Made by a program: the position numbers and the translations under genes. This document shows, one piece after another, positions 7,433 through 16,256 of a DNA stretch of 64,000 nucleotides (position 1 is the stretch's first letter; each line of letters opens with the position of its first letter). Origin of the DNA: Candidatus Poribacteria bacterium (GTDB taxonomy: Bacteria; Poribacteria; WGA-4E; WGA-3G); assembly GCA_028824125.1 (NCBI GenBank), contig JAPPES010000026.1, positions 24,689 through 88,688 of the forward strand. Direction: 5' to 3'. The notes under the pieces are model-generated. The model saw only the letters and a list, made by a program, of their open reading frames with translations, had not been told where the DNA came from and did no database searches.

Positions 7433-9313
7433 ATGCCAAAAACACTGTTTCTAATTTTTGCGATTGGGGTGGCGATATGCGCTATTCCGAATAATACCAC
7501 CGCGCAAGACATACAAGACTGGCATTTGCGCCATCTACCCGAAGACGTGAAAGCGCGGATCGGTAAAGGTTCGATAACTGGAAATATCGCGAGTTCCAAT
7601 GATGGAAAACGTTTGGCGGTAGCGTGTACCATTGGTATTTGGGTGTATGACACAGAAACCGGTAAATCGCTCAATCTGCTGATAGGGCATACCGATTGGG
7701 TTACAAGCGTCGCGTTCAGCCCAGACGATATTCTGTTGGCAAGTGCAAGCCACGATAAAACCGTCCGTTTATGGGATGCGCGCACTGGCACTGAACTTTG
7801 GACGCTGCACGGACACGGGCATGGGACCACGGACGTAGCGTTCAGTCCCAATGGGAAAACACTGGCAAGTGCAAGTTGGGATGAGACCATCCGTTTGTGG
7901 GATGTGCGCACCGGCGCACATATACGGACGTTTGAAGGGCATATCGGGGCTGTCACAAGCGTCGCGTTTAGTCCGGATGGCAAAACACTGGCGAGTGGGA
8001 GTTGGGACAAAATGTTGAGACTGTGGGATGTGCAGACGGGAAAAACACTGCGACCGTTTATAGGACATAGAGGTAAGGTCTCAGATGTAGCATTCAGTCC
8101 AGATGGGAAAATGTTAGCAAGTGGGAGCTCGGACAGAACCATCAAGCTGTGGGATTTGCAGACGATGGATTCGCATCGGACGTTGATTACACATAGTAAG
8201 GATGTCTATAGTGTAGCGTTCAGTCCAGATGGAAAAATGTTGGTGAGCGGGAGTTGGGACAAGACTGTCTGTCTATGGGATGTGCAGACAGGAACACATC
8301 TACGGGTGTTACTTGGGCATCAGGTTGGTGTGAGGAACGTTCTATTTAGCTCAGATGGAAAGACGTTGATGAGCGGTAGCAGTGACAACACTGTGCGTCT
8401 ATGGGATGTGAAAACCGGCGAGGAGCTTCGGAAAATAGTGGAGCATACGCGAAGTATCCGTAGTATAGCATTCAGTCCGGATGGAAAAATGCTGGCAGGC
8501 GGCATGTGGGACAACACCGTGTATCTATGGGATGCACAGACGTGTGCTGTAATTCGGACGATGGAAGGGCATACCAAGCCTGTCAATAGCATTGCGTTCA
8601 GTCCCGATGGGAAGACACTGGCGAGTGGCAGTTCGGACGAGACCGTGGGTTTGTGGGATGTCCAAACAGGTGCAGCGCTTCCGCCGCTGGTTGGACATGG
8701 AATTGGAGTCAGCTGCGTTGCATTTAGTCCTGATGGTAAGGTATTGGCGAGCGGGGACGGTTACGGAAAAATCTATTTATGGGATATGCAAACACGTAAA
8801 CAGAAAAATATGATGGAAGTGCGTTGGAATGATGTTAATAGTGTAGCATTCAGTCCGGACGGTTCTGTATTAGTCAGCGGGCATGATGACAGCACCTTGC
8901 GCACATGGAATGTGCATAGTGGCTCTCTGCTTTTGACTTTTGATGATCATGGGGATGAAGTTCATTGTGTTGCGTTTAGTCCAGATGGGCAAATGATCGC
9001 AAGTGGCGATCAGGACAAGACCCTGGTTTTATGGGATGCACAGACAGGCAAACAGCTTCGAACACTGAAAGCGGATAGGTTACATCATATTTATAACGTT
9101 GCGTTCAGCCCAGACGGTTCTCTATTGGCGAGTGGGTGTTTTAGCCGCATCGTCCATCTATGGGATGTGCGGACGGGTACCCTTCTGCGGACATTAAAAG
9201 CGCATCGGGGGTCTGTTTTAAGTGTAGTGTTCAGTCCGGATGGGAGGCTGCTGGCAAGTGCAAGTGGTAACGTTGTGTATCTGTGGGATATCGTGGATGA
9301 CAATGTGGATTAG
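7433..9313 (+). CDS. Secreted 14-blade WD40 repeat protein (second of a tandem pair)
   Basis: 626 residues from the ATG at 7433 (MPKTLFLIFAIGVAICAI), picked because AAAGGAAA precedes it and because this reproduces the signal peptide of the upstream paralogue. An upstream in-frame start at 7385 would spoil the signal peptide. After the signal comes a degenerate first blade (GKRLAVACTIGIWVYDTETG) and about 13 standard blades, again about 14 in total. Blade hallmarks such as TVRLWD, KTLASGSWD and VAFSPDG are regular. Most likely exported and involved in protein-protein or surface contacts. The two genes are separated by about 190 bases that contain a small GTTGATT-tailed repeat, so they need not be one transcript. 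Confidence 0.85.
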   Translation: MPKTLFLIFAIGVAICAIPNNTTAQDIQDWHLRHLPEDVKARIGKGSITGNIASSNDGKRLAVACTIGIWVYDTETGKSLNLLIGHTDWVTSVAFSPDDILLASASHDKTVRLWDARTGTELWTLHGHGHGTTDVAFSPNGKTLASASWDETIRLWDVRTGAHIRTFEGHIGAVTSVAFSPDGKTLASGSWDKMLRLWDVQTGKTLRPFIGHRGKVSDVAFSPDGKMLASGSSDRTIKLWDLQTMDSHRTLITHSKDVYSVAFSPDGKMLVSGSWDKTVCLWDVQTGTHLRVLLGHQVGVRNVLFSSDGKTLMSGSSDNTVRLWDVKTGEELRKIVEHTRSIRSIAFSPDGKMLAGGMWDNTVYLWDAQTCAVIRTMEGHTKPVNSIAFSPDGKTLASGSSDETVGLWDVQTGAALPPLVGHGIGVSCVAFSPDGKVLASGDGYGKIYLWDMQTRKQKNMMEVRWNDVNSVAFSPDGSVLVSGHDDSTLRTWNVHSGSLLLTFDDHGDEVHCVAFSPDGQMIASGDQDKTLVLWDAQTGKQLRTLKADRLHHIYNVAFSPDGSLLASGCFSRIVHLWDVRTGTLLRTLKAHRGSVLSVVFSPDGRLLASASGNVVYLWDIVDDNVD

Positions 9314-9529
9314 GCAACACACATCACATTATTGGGCGGAATCAACGCCATTAAAAGCAAGATTTGGCACGATGAGACTATCCGCACAGAATAAGAATAA
9401 TTCGCGTCATCCGTGTAAATCCGAGATTCAAACAATACACCACCTAACGCTCACAGAATTATATACATTTTTTAATTGATGCCTACCGAGTAGAATAGAG
9501 GTAATTTAGTATTAGAAATAGGAGCAATA

Positions 9530-10882
9530 ATGGAACGAAAACCCAATTTAATCTTCGTTTTCGGTGACCAACACCGCCAATGTGATGTCGGATGTGCAGG
9601 CAACCCACAGGTGCAAACACCTGCTATGGATAAACTTGCACAGGAAGGGATGTTCTTCCCGAACACCTTCACCAACGTCCCGATCTGTGTCCCCGCACGT
9701 GGATGCCTGATGACTGGTAAACACCCATTGAGTCATAAGGCAGTTTCAAACGATTTACCGCTGCCATTGTCTGAAACAGGTGTCGCACAGGTTTTCAAAG
9801 ACGCAGGATATGCAACTGGCTATATCGGCAAATGGCATCTTGGCGGCATGCCAAGAGATAAGTTTATTACCCATGAAATGCGGTTCGGTTTTGATCATTG
9901 GGTCGGATGGAATTGTCATCATAACTATTTCAATGCCCCCTACCACGATTCTGATGGAAACCGAATGCAGATTGAAGGCTACGAACCGGAATTCCAAACC
10001 GATCAGGCTATCCAATACTGCCGTGGCCACGCTGATGAACCTTTCTGTCTTTATGTGAGTTGGGGCCCACCACACAATCCGTATGAACACGTGCCAGAAC
10101 GGTATAAAGAGATGTACCCACCAGAGGAAATTCAATTACGTCCGAATGCGGTCAATACACCTGCGACGCGAAAAGATCTCTCTGGTTACTACGCGCATAT
10201 CACGGCTTTAGATGAAAACCTCGGACGTTTAATGGCAGCCTTAGACGAAATCGGCATTGCAGAAGATACCATTCTTGTCTATACTTCTGACCATGGAGAT
10301 ATGCTCGGTAGCCATGGGCATGTGAGAAAAGAACGTCCGTGGGACGAATCAAGTCGAATCCCCTTCATGATCCGTTATCCGCGCAAAATCCCAGCAGGCG
10401 TTACGCGTGATACTTTACTAAGTCTTGTCGATTTCATGCCGTCAATGCTATCCTTGTGCGGCCTTCCAATTCCAGAGGGCGTTGAAGGCATTGACCTTTC
10501 AGATGCAATGCTTGGAAAGGCAATTGACGAACCGCAATCTGTTCTGCTGGAAATCCCATTACACGGGAGTGAAGGGTATAATTTCGGTCTCTGTGAATGG
10601 CGCGGTGTCCGAACCCATCGCTATACGTATGCACGCCATTACGATGGAACGGGCTGGCTGCTTTACGATAATGATAATGACCCGTATCAGATGAACAATC
10701 TCATTGATGATGCAAACTCACAAACACTTCAAGAAGAATTAGAGGCGGAACTTCAGCAGTGGCTTGCCCGCATCAACGATCCATGTCTTCCTGGGTTGGA
10801 CCATATCCGACAACTCGGATTAGCAGAATTGTGGAACATTAGCGAGCAGCGGTTTGGTGGCAGAAATCCGAGATGGGCATAA
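9530..10882 (+). CDS. Sulfatase (arylsulfatase family)
   Basis: 450 residues, type I sulfatase. Metal-binding GDQH is at residues 12-15. The formylglycine site is C53-V-P-A-R57 followed by GCLMTG, the cysteine class that needs an anaerobic or aerobic formylglycine-generating enzyme. GKWHLGG follows, and a second metal motif TSDHGDMLGSHG lies near residue 254. The length fits one sulfatase domain. No signal peptide is visible, so it may be cytoplasmic or exported in another way. GGAGCAATA precedes the ATG. The next gene starts 10 bases after the stop, so the two are an operon, probably for release of sulfate or phosphate from organic esters. Exact substrate unknown. Confidence 0.9.
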   Translation: MERKPNLIFVFGDQHRQCDVGCAGNPQVQTPAMDKLAQEGMFFPNTFTNVPICVPARGCLMTGKHPLSHKAVSNDLPLPLSETGVAQVFKDAGYATGYIGKWHLGGMPRDKFITHEMRFGFDHWVGWNCHHNYFNAPYHDSDGNRMQIEGYEPEFQTDQAIQYCRGHADEPFCLYVSWGPPHNPYEHVPERYKEMYPPEEIQLRPNAVNTPATRKDLSGYYAHITALDENLGRLMAALDEIGIAEDTILVYTSDHGDMLGSHGHVRKERPWDESSRIPFMIRYPRKIPAGVTRDTLLSLVDFMPSMLSLCGLPIPEGVEGIDLSDAMLGKAIDEPQSVLLEIPLHGSEGYNFGLCEWRGVRTHRYTYARHYDGTGWLLYDNDNDPYQMNNLIDDANSQTLQEELEAELQQWLARINDPCLPGLDHIRQLGLAELWNISEQRFGGRNPRWA

Positions 10883-10892
10883 AGGAAGAAGT

Positions 10893-12305
10893 ATGAAAAA
10901 GCGGGTACTCATTATCGGTTGGGATTGTGCTGCACCTGAACTGGTTTTTAATGCATTCAAAGACGACATGCCCAATACACACCACTTGATGCAAGAGGGT
11001 ATCTACGGACAATTAGAAAGCACTGTCCCGCCTATCACCGTGCCAGCGTGGATGTGCATGATGACAAGTCGTGATCCGGGTGAACTCGGTATCTACGGCT
11101 TTCGTAACCGTTCGGATTATTCCTACGATGCGCTCACCATTGCTAACGCACACGCTTTGCAAGTGCCAACACTCTGGGAACTGCTTGGACAAGCGCAAAA
11201 ACGTTCTGTTGTTTTAGGGGTGCCGCTCACCTACCCCGTCAAGCCGTTTCCCGGCTGGATGGTTACCAGTTTTCTTACACCAGGTGATCTCAATTCCCCG
11301 TTGACGCAATCCAACCTACAGTGGACATTTCCGCGGCGTCTTACACGTGAAATAGAACAAGTCGCCCCAGACTACATGATTGATATTCCAAATTTTCGCA
11401 CCGATAAACGTGCGGAGTTAGAACAGCAGCTCCTCAAAATGACACGCGCACGGTTTAAATTCGCACGTTATCTGCTTGAAAAAAAAGCGTGGGACTTCTT
11501 TATAATGGTGGAAATGGGTTCTGACCGACTTCATCACGCGTTCTGGCGGTTTTGGGATAAGACGCATCATAAGTACGAACCGAATTCACCGTTTGCTGGG
11601 ACAATGCGAAATTACTATCGAACGCTTGATGAAGAACTGGGACAAATATTGTCGTGTATTGATGATGATACCACAGTCATGGTTGTTTCTGACCACGGTG
11701 CTAAAAGAATGGATGGCGGTATCTGTGTGAACGAATGGCTACAAAAGCACGGTTACCTGACGCTAAAAGCCGAACCGCAAGGCATTACCCGATGGACACC
11801 AGATATAGTAGATTGGCAGCAAACAAAGGCGTGGGGTGAAGGCGGATATTACGCGCGCATCTTTATCAATGTTGACGGGAGAGAGCCTCATGGAATTGTC
11901 AAAGCACAAGATTACGAGAGTGTCCGTGATGAATTAAAAACACAACTTGAGGGAATCTTAGACGAATCAGGACAGAATATCAATACACGCGTTTTTAAGC
12001 CGGAGGAGATATATCGTGAGTGCCGCAACATTGCGCCTGATCTTATCGTTTACTTTGGCGATCTTTTTTGGCGTTCGGTCGGGAGTGTTGGATATAATAG
12101 CATTTATACCTACGAAAACGACACCGGCCCTGACGACTGTAACCATGCGGAAATGGGCATGTTTATTCTCAAAGACGGTAAACAACCGCGCGGACTTGTT
12201 CCGACAAAAAGCATATACGACATTGCGCCGACAGTACTAAAAGAATTCAGTATTGACATCCCAGATGCAATGCGGGGACAACCGATTTATGTGTCAAATA
12301 TTTAG
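10893..12305 (+). CDS. Alkaline-phosphatase-superfamily phosphodiesterase/nucleotide pyrophosphatase-like enzyme
   Basis: 470 residues from the ATG at 10893, chosen because AGGAAG precedes it. The longer frame from 10854 would overlap the sulfatase gene. The N-terminal LIIGWDCAAP holds the first metal ligand (Asp11). ITVPAWMCMMTSRDPG near residues 48-63 supplies the candidate threonine nucleophile (about T49). Later come MGSDRLHHAFWRF and VVSDHGAKRMDGG, the Asp-His metal pair of the superfamily. Family members hydrolyse phosphodiesters, pyrophosphates or phosphoglycolipids. Substrate not identifiable. It shares an operon with the sulfatase, which belongs to the same superfamily. Confidence 0.85.
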   Translation: MKKRVLIIGWDCAAPELVFNAFKDDMPNTHHLMQEGIYGQLESTVPPITVPAWMCMMTSRDPGELGIYGFRNRSDYSYDALTIANAHALQVPTLWELLGQAQKRSVVLGVPLTYPVKPFPGWMVTSFLTPGDLNSPLTQSNLQWTFPRRLTREIEQVAPDYMIDIPNFRTDKRAELEQQLLKMTRARFKFARYLLEKKAWDFFIMVEMGSDRLHHAFWRFWDKTHHKYEPNSPFAGTMRNYYRTLDEELGQILSCIDDDTTVMVVSDHGAKRMDGGICVNEWLQKHGYLTLKAEPQGITRWTPDIVDWQQTKAWGEGGYYARIFINVDGREPHGIVKAQDYESVRDELKTQLEGILDESGQNINTRVFKPEEIYRECRNIAPDLIVYFGDLFWRSVGSVGYNSIYTYENDTGPDDCNHAEMGMFILKDGKQPRGLVPTKSIYDIAPTVLKEFSIDIPDAMRGQPIYVSNI

Positions 12306-12429
12306 TTTTGATCGGTCATGTAACCAAAAAACAAGATAAATCCTGTTAATTTGATATTATCCTGCACAATCGGTTATAGTAAATATGGGTTAAGGAAAAT
12401 ATCAGTTCATTATAATGTCTAATATTTTC

Positions 12430-12458
12430 TTGACACAGAAATATATCTGTTTTATTAT
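12430..12458 (+). promoter_or_regulatory. Sigma-70-type promoter for the HEAT lipoprotein
   Basis: TTGACA at 12430-12435, a 17-base spacer, and TATTAT at 12453-12458. The predicted start near 12465 leaves a leader of about 88 bases before the ATG at 12553, which has TTAGGAGG-like bases 16 upstream. Confidence 0.6.
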
Positions 12459-12552
12459 ATTCTAAATGCTAATTACTGATAGATTTTATCCGAATCTACA
12501 GTATACATCGGATTTGTATTTATGTTGATGTTAGGAGGAAAACAAACCAAAC

Positions 12553-13773
12553 ATGAAAAAACTTTTAGCGATATGCCTCGTTTTAATATGGGTTGTGTCG
12601 TTTGGCTGTAAACAGGAAAAAATCATACCTGAACTTTCGCCGGGCAGAGATAAATTGTTGGGAGCTGGTCTTGCAATAGACGCCATTGAGAATCATCTCA
12701 AACTTGCAGAAATAGAAGAGAAAAAAAAGGATGAGCCTCGTGCACTCTTGCTAATTGGATATAGTCACGCACTTTCTACAAGTCTTACGTGGTTAAAAAA
12801 TAACGAGAAGGAAACAGAATATCGGGACGAGCGAACCCGACGTCTAAAAGAACTTAATACCTCCGAAATAGAGGAATTGTTTAAGGTACTTAATCATGGG
12901 TATCGTGTCCAAAAGGATACTATCCAGATCCTAATTGATAAAGGCCTTCCTGTCATTCCGCTCATTTTGAAGGATCTAATTGAAAGTCGCTATTCGAAAG
13001 CCCACAACGATTTCGTATATATTCTAACCCAAATCGGGTCTAAAGGGCTTGATCAACTCTACACAGCAGTAAGCAGTACAGACACTCCTGTCTCTGTTAA
13101 GATTAAACTAATCCGAATTATCGGAGATATAGGCGACCCGTCCATTCAGGATAAGTTAGAATCGCTTAAAAATACAGTTTCGGATGCAGGTTTAAAGATG
13201 GAGATTAATGCTACACTCTATCAACTCGGTAATAAAGCATATCAAAAAGATATTGAGGCAGGTTTGAGTGATAATAATGTTGTGGTGCGCCGAGCCTCCG
13301 CTCGATCCGTGGAATTGCTAAATCAACCGGCTCCTTCTAAATTGGTCAATGCGCTCAAAGACACCGATGATCGCGTGCGGAGGTACATTGCCAAGGCGTT
13401 ACAAAAACACGTTGACCCGAACGCTGTAGATAATCTCTTTGACATGCTCACCAACAATTCAAGTGGTAGCACAAAACAAATTGTTTTGAATACTTTAAAT
13501 CAATATGCTGAAAAGGGACTTGCAGACGGATTAGCGCAGCGTCTAATCACCTTATTGACAGAAACTGAGATCACTGACCATGAAGATAGACTTCGTATCG
13601 TTCAACTTCTGAGTAAACCTGCAGTGAAAAAGCAAATTCAAACAGCAGATCCTTACGATAATTTGCATCCCAAAATCTTTGAGTATTTTAATACCAAAGA
13701 AACCAATAAGATGGTGAAAGATGAGCTTAGTGCATTACTCGTTGAACTTGAAAAAGGTGAACTTGAAGAATAG
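12553..13773 (+). CDS. HEAT-repeat lipoprotein
   Basis: 406 residues. A lipoprotein signal peptide ends in a lipobox, VVSFGC, with Cys19 as the lipidation site. The mature part is alpha-helical, charged and repetitive. From about residue 150 it shows HEAT-like units (KIKLIRIIGDIGDPSIQDKL, then ASARSVELLNQPAP, then KDTDDRVRRYIAKALQKHVD), typical protein-binding solenoids. No catalytic motif. It probably sits in the outer or inner membrane facing the periplasm. Its own promoter at 12430 and more than 100 bases before the next gene suggest a single-gene unit. TAGGAGGAAAAC upstream is a strong ribosome site. Confidence 0.8.
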   Translation: MKKLLAICLVLIWVVSFGCKQEKIIPELSPGRDKLLGAGLAIDAIENHLKLAEIEEKKKDEPRALLLIGYSHALSTSLTWLKNNEKETEYRDERTRRLKELNTSEIEELFKVLNHGYRVQKDTIQILIDKGLPVIPLILKDLIESRYSKAHNDFVYILTQIGSKGLDQLYTAVSSTDTPVSVKIKLIRIIGDIGDPSIQDKLESLKNTVSDAGLKMEINATLYQLGNKAYQKDIEAGLSDNNVVVRRASARSVELLNQPAPSKLVNALKDTDDRVRRYIAKALQKHVDPNAVDNLFDMLTNNSSGSTKQIVLNTLNQYAEKGLADGLAQRLITLLTETEITDHEDRLRIVQLLSKPAVKKQIQTADPYDNLHPKIFEYFNTKETNKMVKDELSALLVELEKGELEE

Positions 13774-13880
13774 GTAGAAAATGTGTTAACCGTGGATTAT
13801 CATAATGCTTGTAGGAATTACTACACGCATCGCGCGCTTCTCCGGTAGTCGAATTTTCATCGTTAACAGGGAGAAATTCC

Positions 13881-15044
13881 ATGCAGAACTATCCATCAGA
13901 CATTAAGATTACCAAAATTGAACAGGTTACAGTTGAGATTGACCAGCCCGCCATCGGTTGTAATTCTGGTGCTAAAGAGATAAAACAACCTGACCCAAAT
14001 GGGAAATGGCGTGAAGGGATTACCCGTATCTACACCAACGATGGAACTCTTGGTTGGGGACCTACCAGTTGGGGTTCATCTGCTGAAGAAGCAAAATCTG
14101 CTCTAAACAAGAACCTCTTTGAACTGTTGAATCCCGACAGTGGAGTCGTTGAAGCATACCGCGGATTTGAAAACGCATTATGGGATACAATCGGAAAAAT
14201 ACTTGGTAAACCCGCCTATCAACTCATGGGCTCCGATTCCTACGGCAATGGATTGCCCGCTTATGATAGCACAATCTATTTCAACGATCTACTCTATGAA
14301 ACGAAAGCGGAAGGTCTCAAACGGATTGAAAATGATGTTAAAAAAAGTTTAGCTAATGGATTTACAGCGTGTAAAATGAAAATGGGACGTGGCAATCATC
14401 TCATGGAACGTAAGGCAGGACTACAACGTGACATAGAAGTTGTCCAACTTGCCCGTAGTACTGCTGGAGAAGGTTTCAATATCCTCGTTGATGCAAACAA
14501 CGCGTATACCTACGATGAAGTCATTACCTTCCTAAACGAGACAAGCAATTGCGATGTGTTCTGGATTGAGGAGATGTTTGAAGAGGATGTGGAGTTATAC
14601 CGCAACCTAAAAGCTTATATTCAAGAAAAGGGCTTGAATACGTTAATTGCCGATGGCGAAACCCGCACCCGTGCCCCGCTCGAATTCTACGATCCTTTCT
14701 TTGAAGCAGGTGTAATAGATGTTATCCAGCATGATATGAAAGGACTTGGTGTGACCGGTTGGAGGAAACTTGCCAATATGGCTGCCTCGGGCAACGTCAA
14801 ATGCGCACCGCACAACTGGGGTTCGCTGCTCGGTTTCTTTCTCAGCCTCCAATTCGCAAAGACGATTCCACATTTTCTGTATGGCGAAGTCGCAACCCTC
14901 ACCAGTGATGTAATTGATACCTCTGGCTACGGATTTTCCGATGGAACGTTCACAGTGCCTGATGCCCCCGGACTCGGTTTAGAACTCAATCAAGACGTGT
15001 ACGAGGCGCGCTACGCTGGTAATGAAGATTGGCAAGTCTCCTAA
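13881..15044 (+). CDS. Mandelate racemase/muconate lactonizing enzyme family protein (enolase superfamily)
   Basis: 387 residues with the two-domain layout of the enolase superfamily: capping domain from residue 1 to about 120, then a beta/alpha barrel. Catalytic elements in order are a K-x-K pair (CKMKMGRG, about residue 164), metal ligands in VDANNAY (about 204), WIEEMFEED (about 228) and ADGETRT (about 257), and a late His in APHNWG (about 311). The K-x-K plus distant His set fits mandelate-racemase-like acid-sugar dehydratases. The N-terminus carries the GCNSGAKEIKQPDP loop. GGGAGAAATTCC precedes the ATG. The sugar acid cannot be named from sequence. Confidence 0.85.
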   Translation: MQNYPSDIKITKIEQVTVEIDQPAIGCNSGAKEIKQPDPNGKWREGITRIYTNDGTLGWGPTSWGSSAEEAKSALNKNLFELLNPDSGVVEAYRGFENALWDTIGKILGKPAYQLMGSDSYGNGLPAYDSTIYFNDLLYETKAEGLKRIENDVKKSLANGFTACKMKMGRGNHLMERKAGLQRDIEVVQLARSTAGEGFNILVDANNAYTYDEVITFLNETSNCDVFWIEEMFEEDVELYRNLKAYIQEKGLNTLIADGETRTRAPLEFYDPFFEAGVIDVIQHDMKGLGVTGWRKLANMAASGNVKCAPHNWGSLLGFFLSLQFAKTIPHFLYGEVATLTSDVIDTSGYGFSDGTFTVPDAPGLGLELNQDVYEARYAGNEDWQVS

Positions 15045-15085
15045 TAGTAGGCACGGCCCTTGTGCCGTACTTCCCATGTAATCCA

Positions 15086-15142
15086 ATGAAAAAAGGTCTC
15101 GTCGCAATGAGCAGAGGCGTAGATAGTTCCGACATTGCTTGC
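15086..15142 (+). pseudogene. Degenerate duplicate of the 5' end of mnmA
   Basis: The 54 bases from the ATG at 15086 (M-K-K-G-L-V-A-M-S-R-G-V-D-S-S) match the beginning of the intact mnmA at 16257 (M-K-K-I-L-V-A-M-S-G-G-V-D-S-S) with only scattered changes, including loss of one P-loop glycine. The frame then stops within a few codons, just where a TIR element begins at 15150. It is a fragment, not a gene. Confidence 0.75.
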
Positions 15143-15149
15143 AGCGGTA

Positions 15150-15297
15150 TATAGTGAAATCTAAATATATCTTTACATTTTATTTAAGTTAGCGGCGTTT
15201 GTAGTCGCGCAATTCATTGCGCCTTGGACATTCACAGGTAGGCACGCTTTGTAAGCGCGCCACCAATAATGTTCAAGTAATTATATGTTTTACTATA
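15150..15297. repeat. Small TIR-bounded element (MITE-like), copy 1
   Basis: The left end TATAGTGAAATCTAAATATA and the reverse complement of the right end (TATAGTAAAACATATAATTA) form imperfect terminal inverted repeats, each ending in TA. The core holds two hairpins: GTAGTCGCGCAATTCATTGC at 15201-15223 and TAGGCACGCTTTGTAAGCGC near 15239. The same frame of ends with a different or partly different core is found at 20151-20294. Confidence 0.7.
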
Positions 15298-15320
15298 TGA
15301 ACAGAAAAAAGGAGAAGTGT

Positions 15321-15938
15321 ATGATGTATATCAAAAGATTTGCATGTTTAATTTTGCCTTGTTTTATCTTGGCATTTTTTTATCTTCCTAAAGTTCTGGC
15401 ACAGGATATAATCGTCGAGGATATAGAAGTCATTGATCTCAAATCGAGAAGTGTTGTCGGCAAGTACGTTGTGGGTGAGGAGGGCCTTGAATTAGGTAGT
15501 GTCTATCTCATTGACAGGGATTATTTTGTCAAGGATATGTCAGAAGAGTTCGAAGGTGCAACGTTTATCATGACGGCAATGGAGGATGAACGTTCTAAAG
15601 GTGCTGATTTCATCACATTTAGAGTTAAAGTCCCTATAGTCGTTTGGCTGGCTACTGACAAAAGATGGGGAAATCCGCCAAAATGGGCATCAGACGGTAA
15701 TGGATGGAAAGAGCAGCCTGATTATTTGGTCCAAACCAATGAGGAGGATACAGATATTTTCGTCCTTCTGAACAAGGAGTTTCCCGCAGGTGACATATCT
15801 CTCGGTGGTAATAACGATGCACCTGCAAACTTGGCTCCGATGTACTGGGTGTTCCTAACGCGTGATGCCGAAGGGGCTGCTATCGAGGCAACCGACAAAC
15901 TCACGACGACCTGGGGTAAATTAAAGAGCAATCGCTAA
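15321..15938 (+). CDS. Secreted protein with a KLTTTW C-terminal tail, function unknown
   Basis: 205 residues from the ATG at 15321, chosen because AAAAGGAG sits 6 bases upstream. Signal peptide about 1-28 (FACLILPCFILAFFYLPKVL, then AQ). The mature part is a single beta-rich domain with VWLATDKRWGNPPKWASDG and EFPAGDISLGGNNDAP. This resembles a small galactose-binding-like module often fused to secreted enzymes, recalled from memory. The last 13 residues, KLTTTWGKLKSNR, closely resemble the C-terminus of the LamG protein at 44796 (KLATTWANVKGSQ). A rho-independent terminator follows at 15996. Confidence 0.7.
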   Translation: MMYIKRFACLILPCFILAFFYLPKVLAQDIIVEDIEVIDLKSRSVVGKYVVGEEGLELGSVYLIDRDYFVKDMSEEFEGATFIMTAMEDERSKGADFITFRVKVPIVVWLATDKRWGNPPKWASDGNGWKEQPDYLVQTNEEDTDIFVLLNKEFPAGDISLGGNNDAPANLAPMYWVFLTRDAEGAAIEATDKLTTTWGKLKSNR

Positions 15939-15995
15939 AGAAAGTGACTTTCAGCTACTTCTTCAGTGTAGCACCCTAAGGAGTCTAAAGAGCAA

Positions 15996-16020
15996 AGCCA
16001 GCCATCTCGGCTGGCTTTTT
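15996..16020 (+). terminator. Rho-independent terminator
   Basis: Arms AGCCAGCC and GGCTGGCT around the loop ATCTC, followed directly by a run of five T. It ends the transcript of the secreted protein at 15321. Confidence 0.85.
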
Positions 16021-16147
16021 ATTGGAGGGTATTGCCTAACTAATGATATTTTGAAAACGACTCTCTTTTTCCTTTCCGCTAACCGCTTGCTGTGCCGGAT
16101 TAACCCAATAATGGTCCGATTCCTTTCTAATAGTCCAAGAATTTTTC

Positions 16148-16176
16148 CTGACAAATCCACTATTATGTGGTATAAT
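16148..16176 (+). promoter_or_regulatory. Sigma-70-type promoter for mnmA-miaA
   Basis: CTGACA at 16148-16153, a 17-base spacer and a perfect TATAAT at 16171-16176. Predicted start near 16183, leader of about 74 bases to the mnmA ATG at 16257. Confidence 0.6.
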
Positions 16177-16256
16177 TATAAGCAAATCGATAGATACACC
16201 GCTGGCTTAAGCGTACTGTATTTTACACCAAATTTCTAACATAATTGGGTAGTCCC

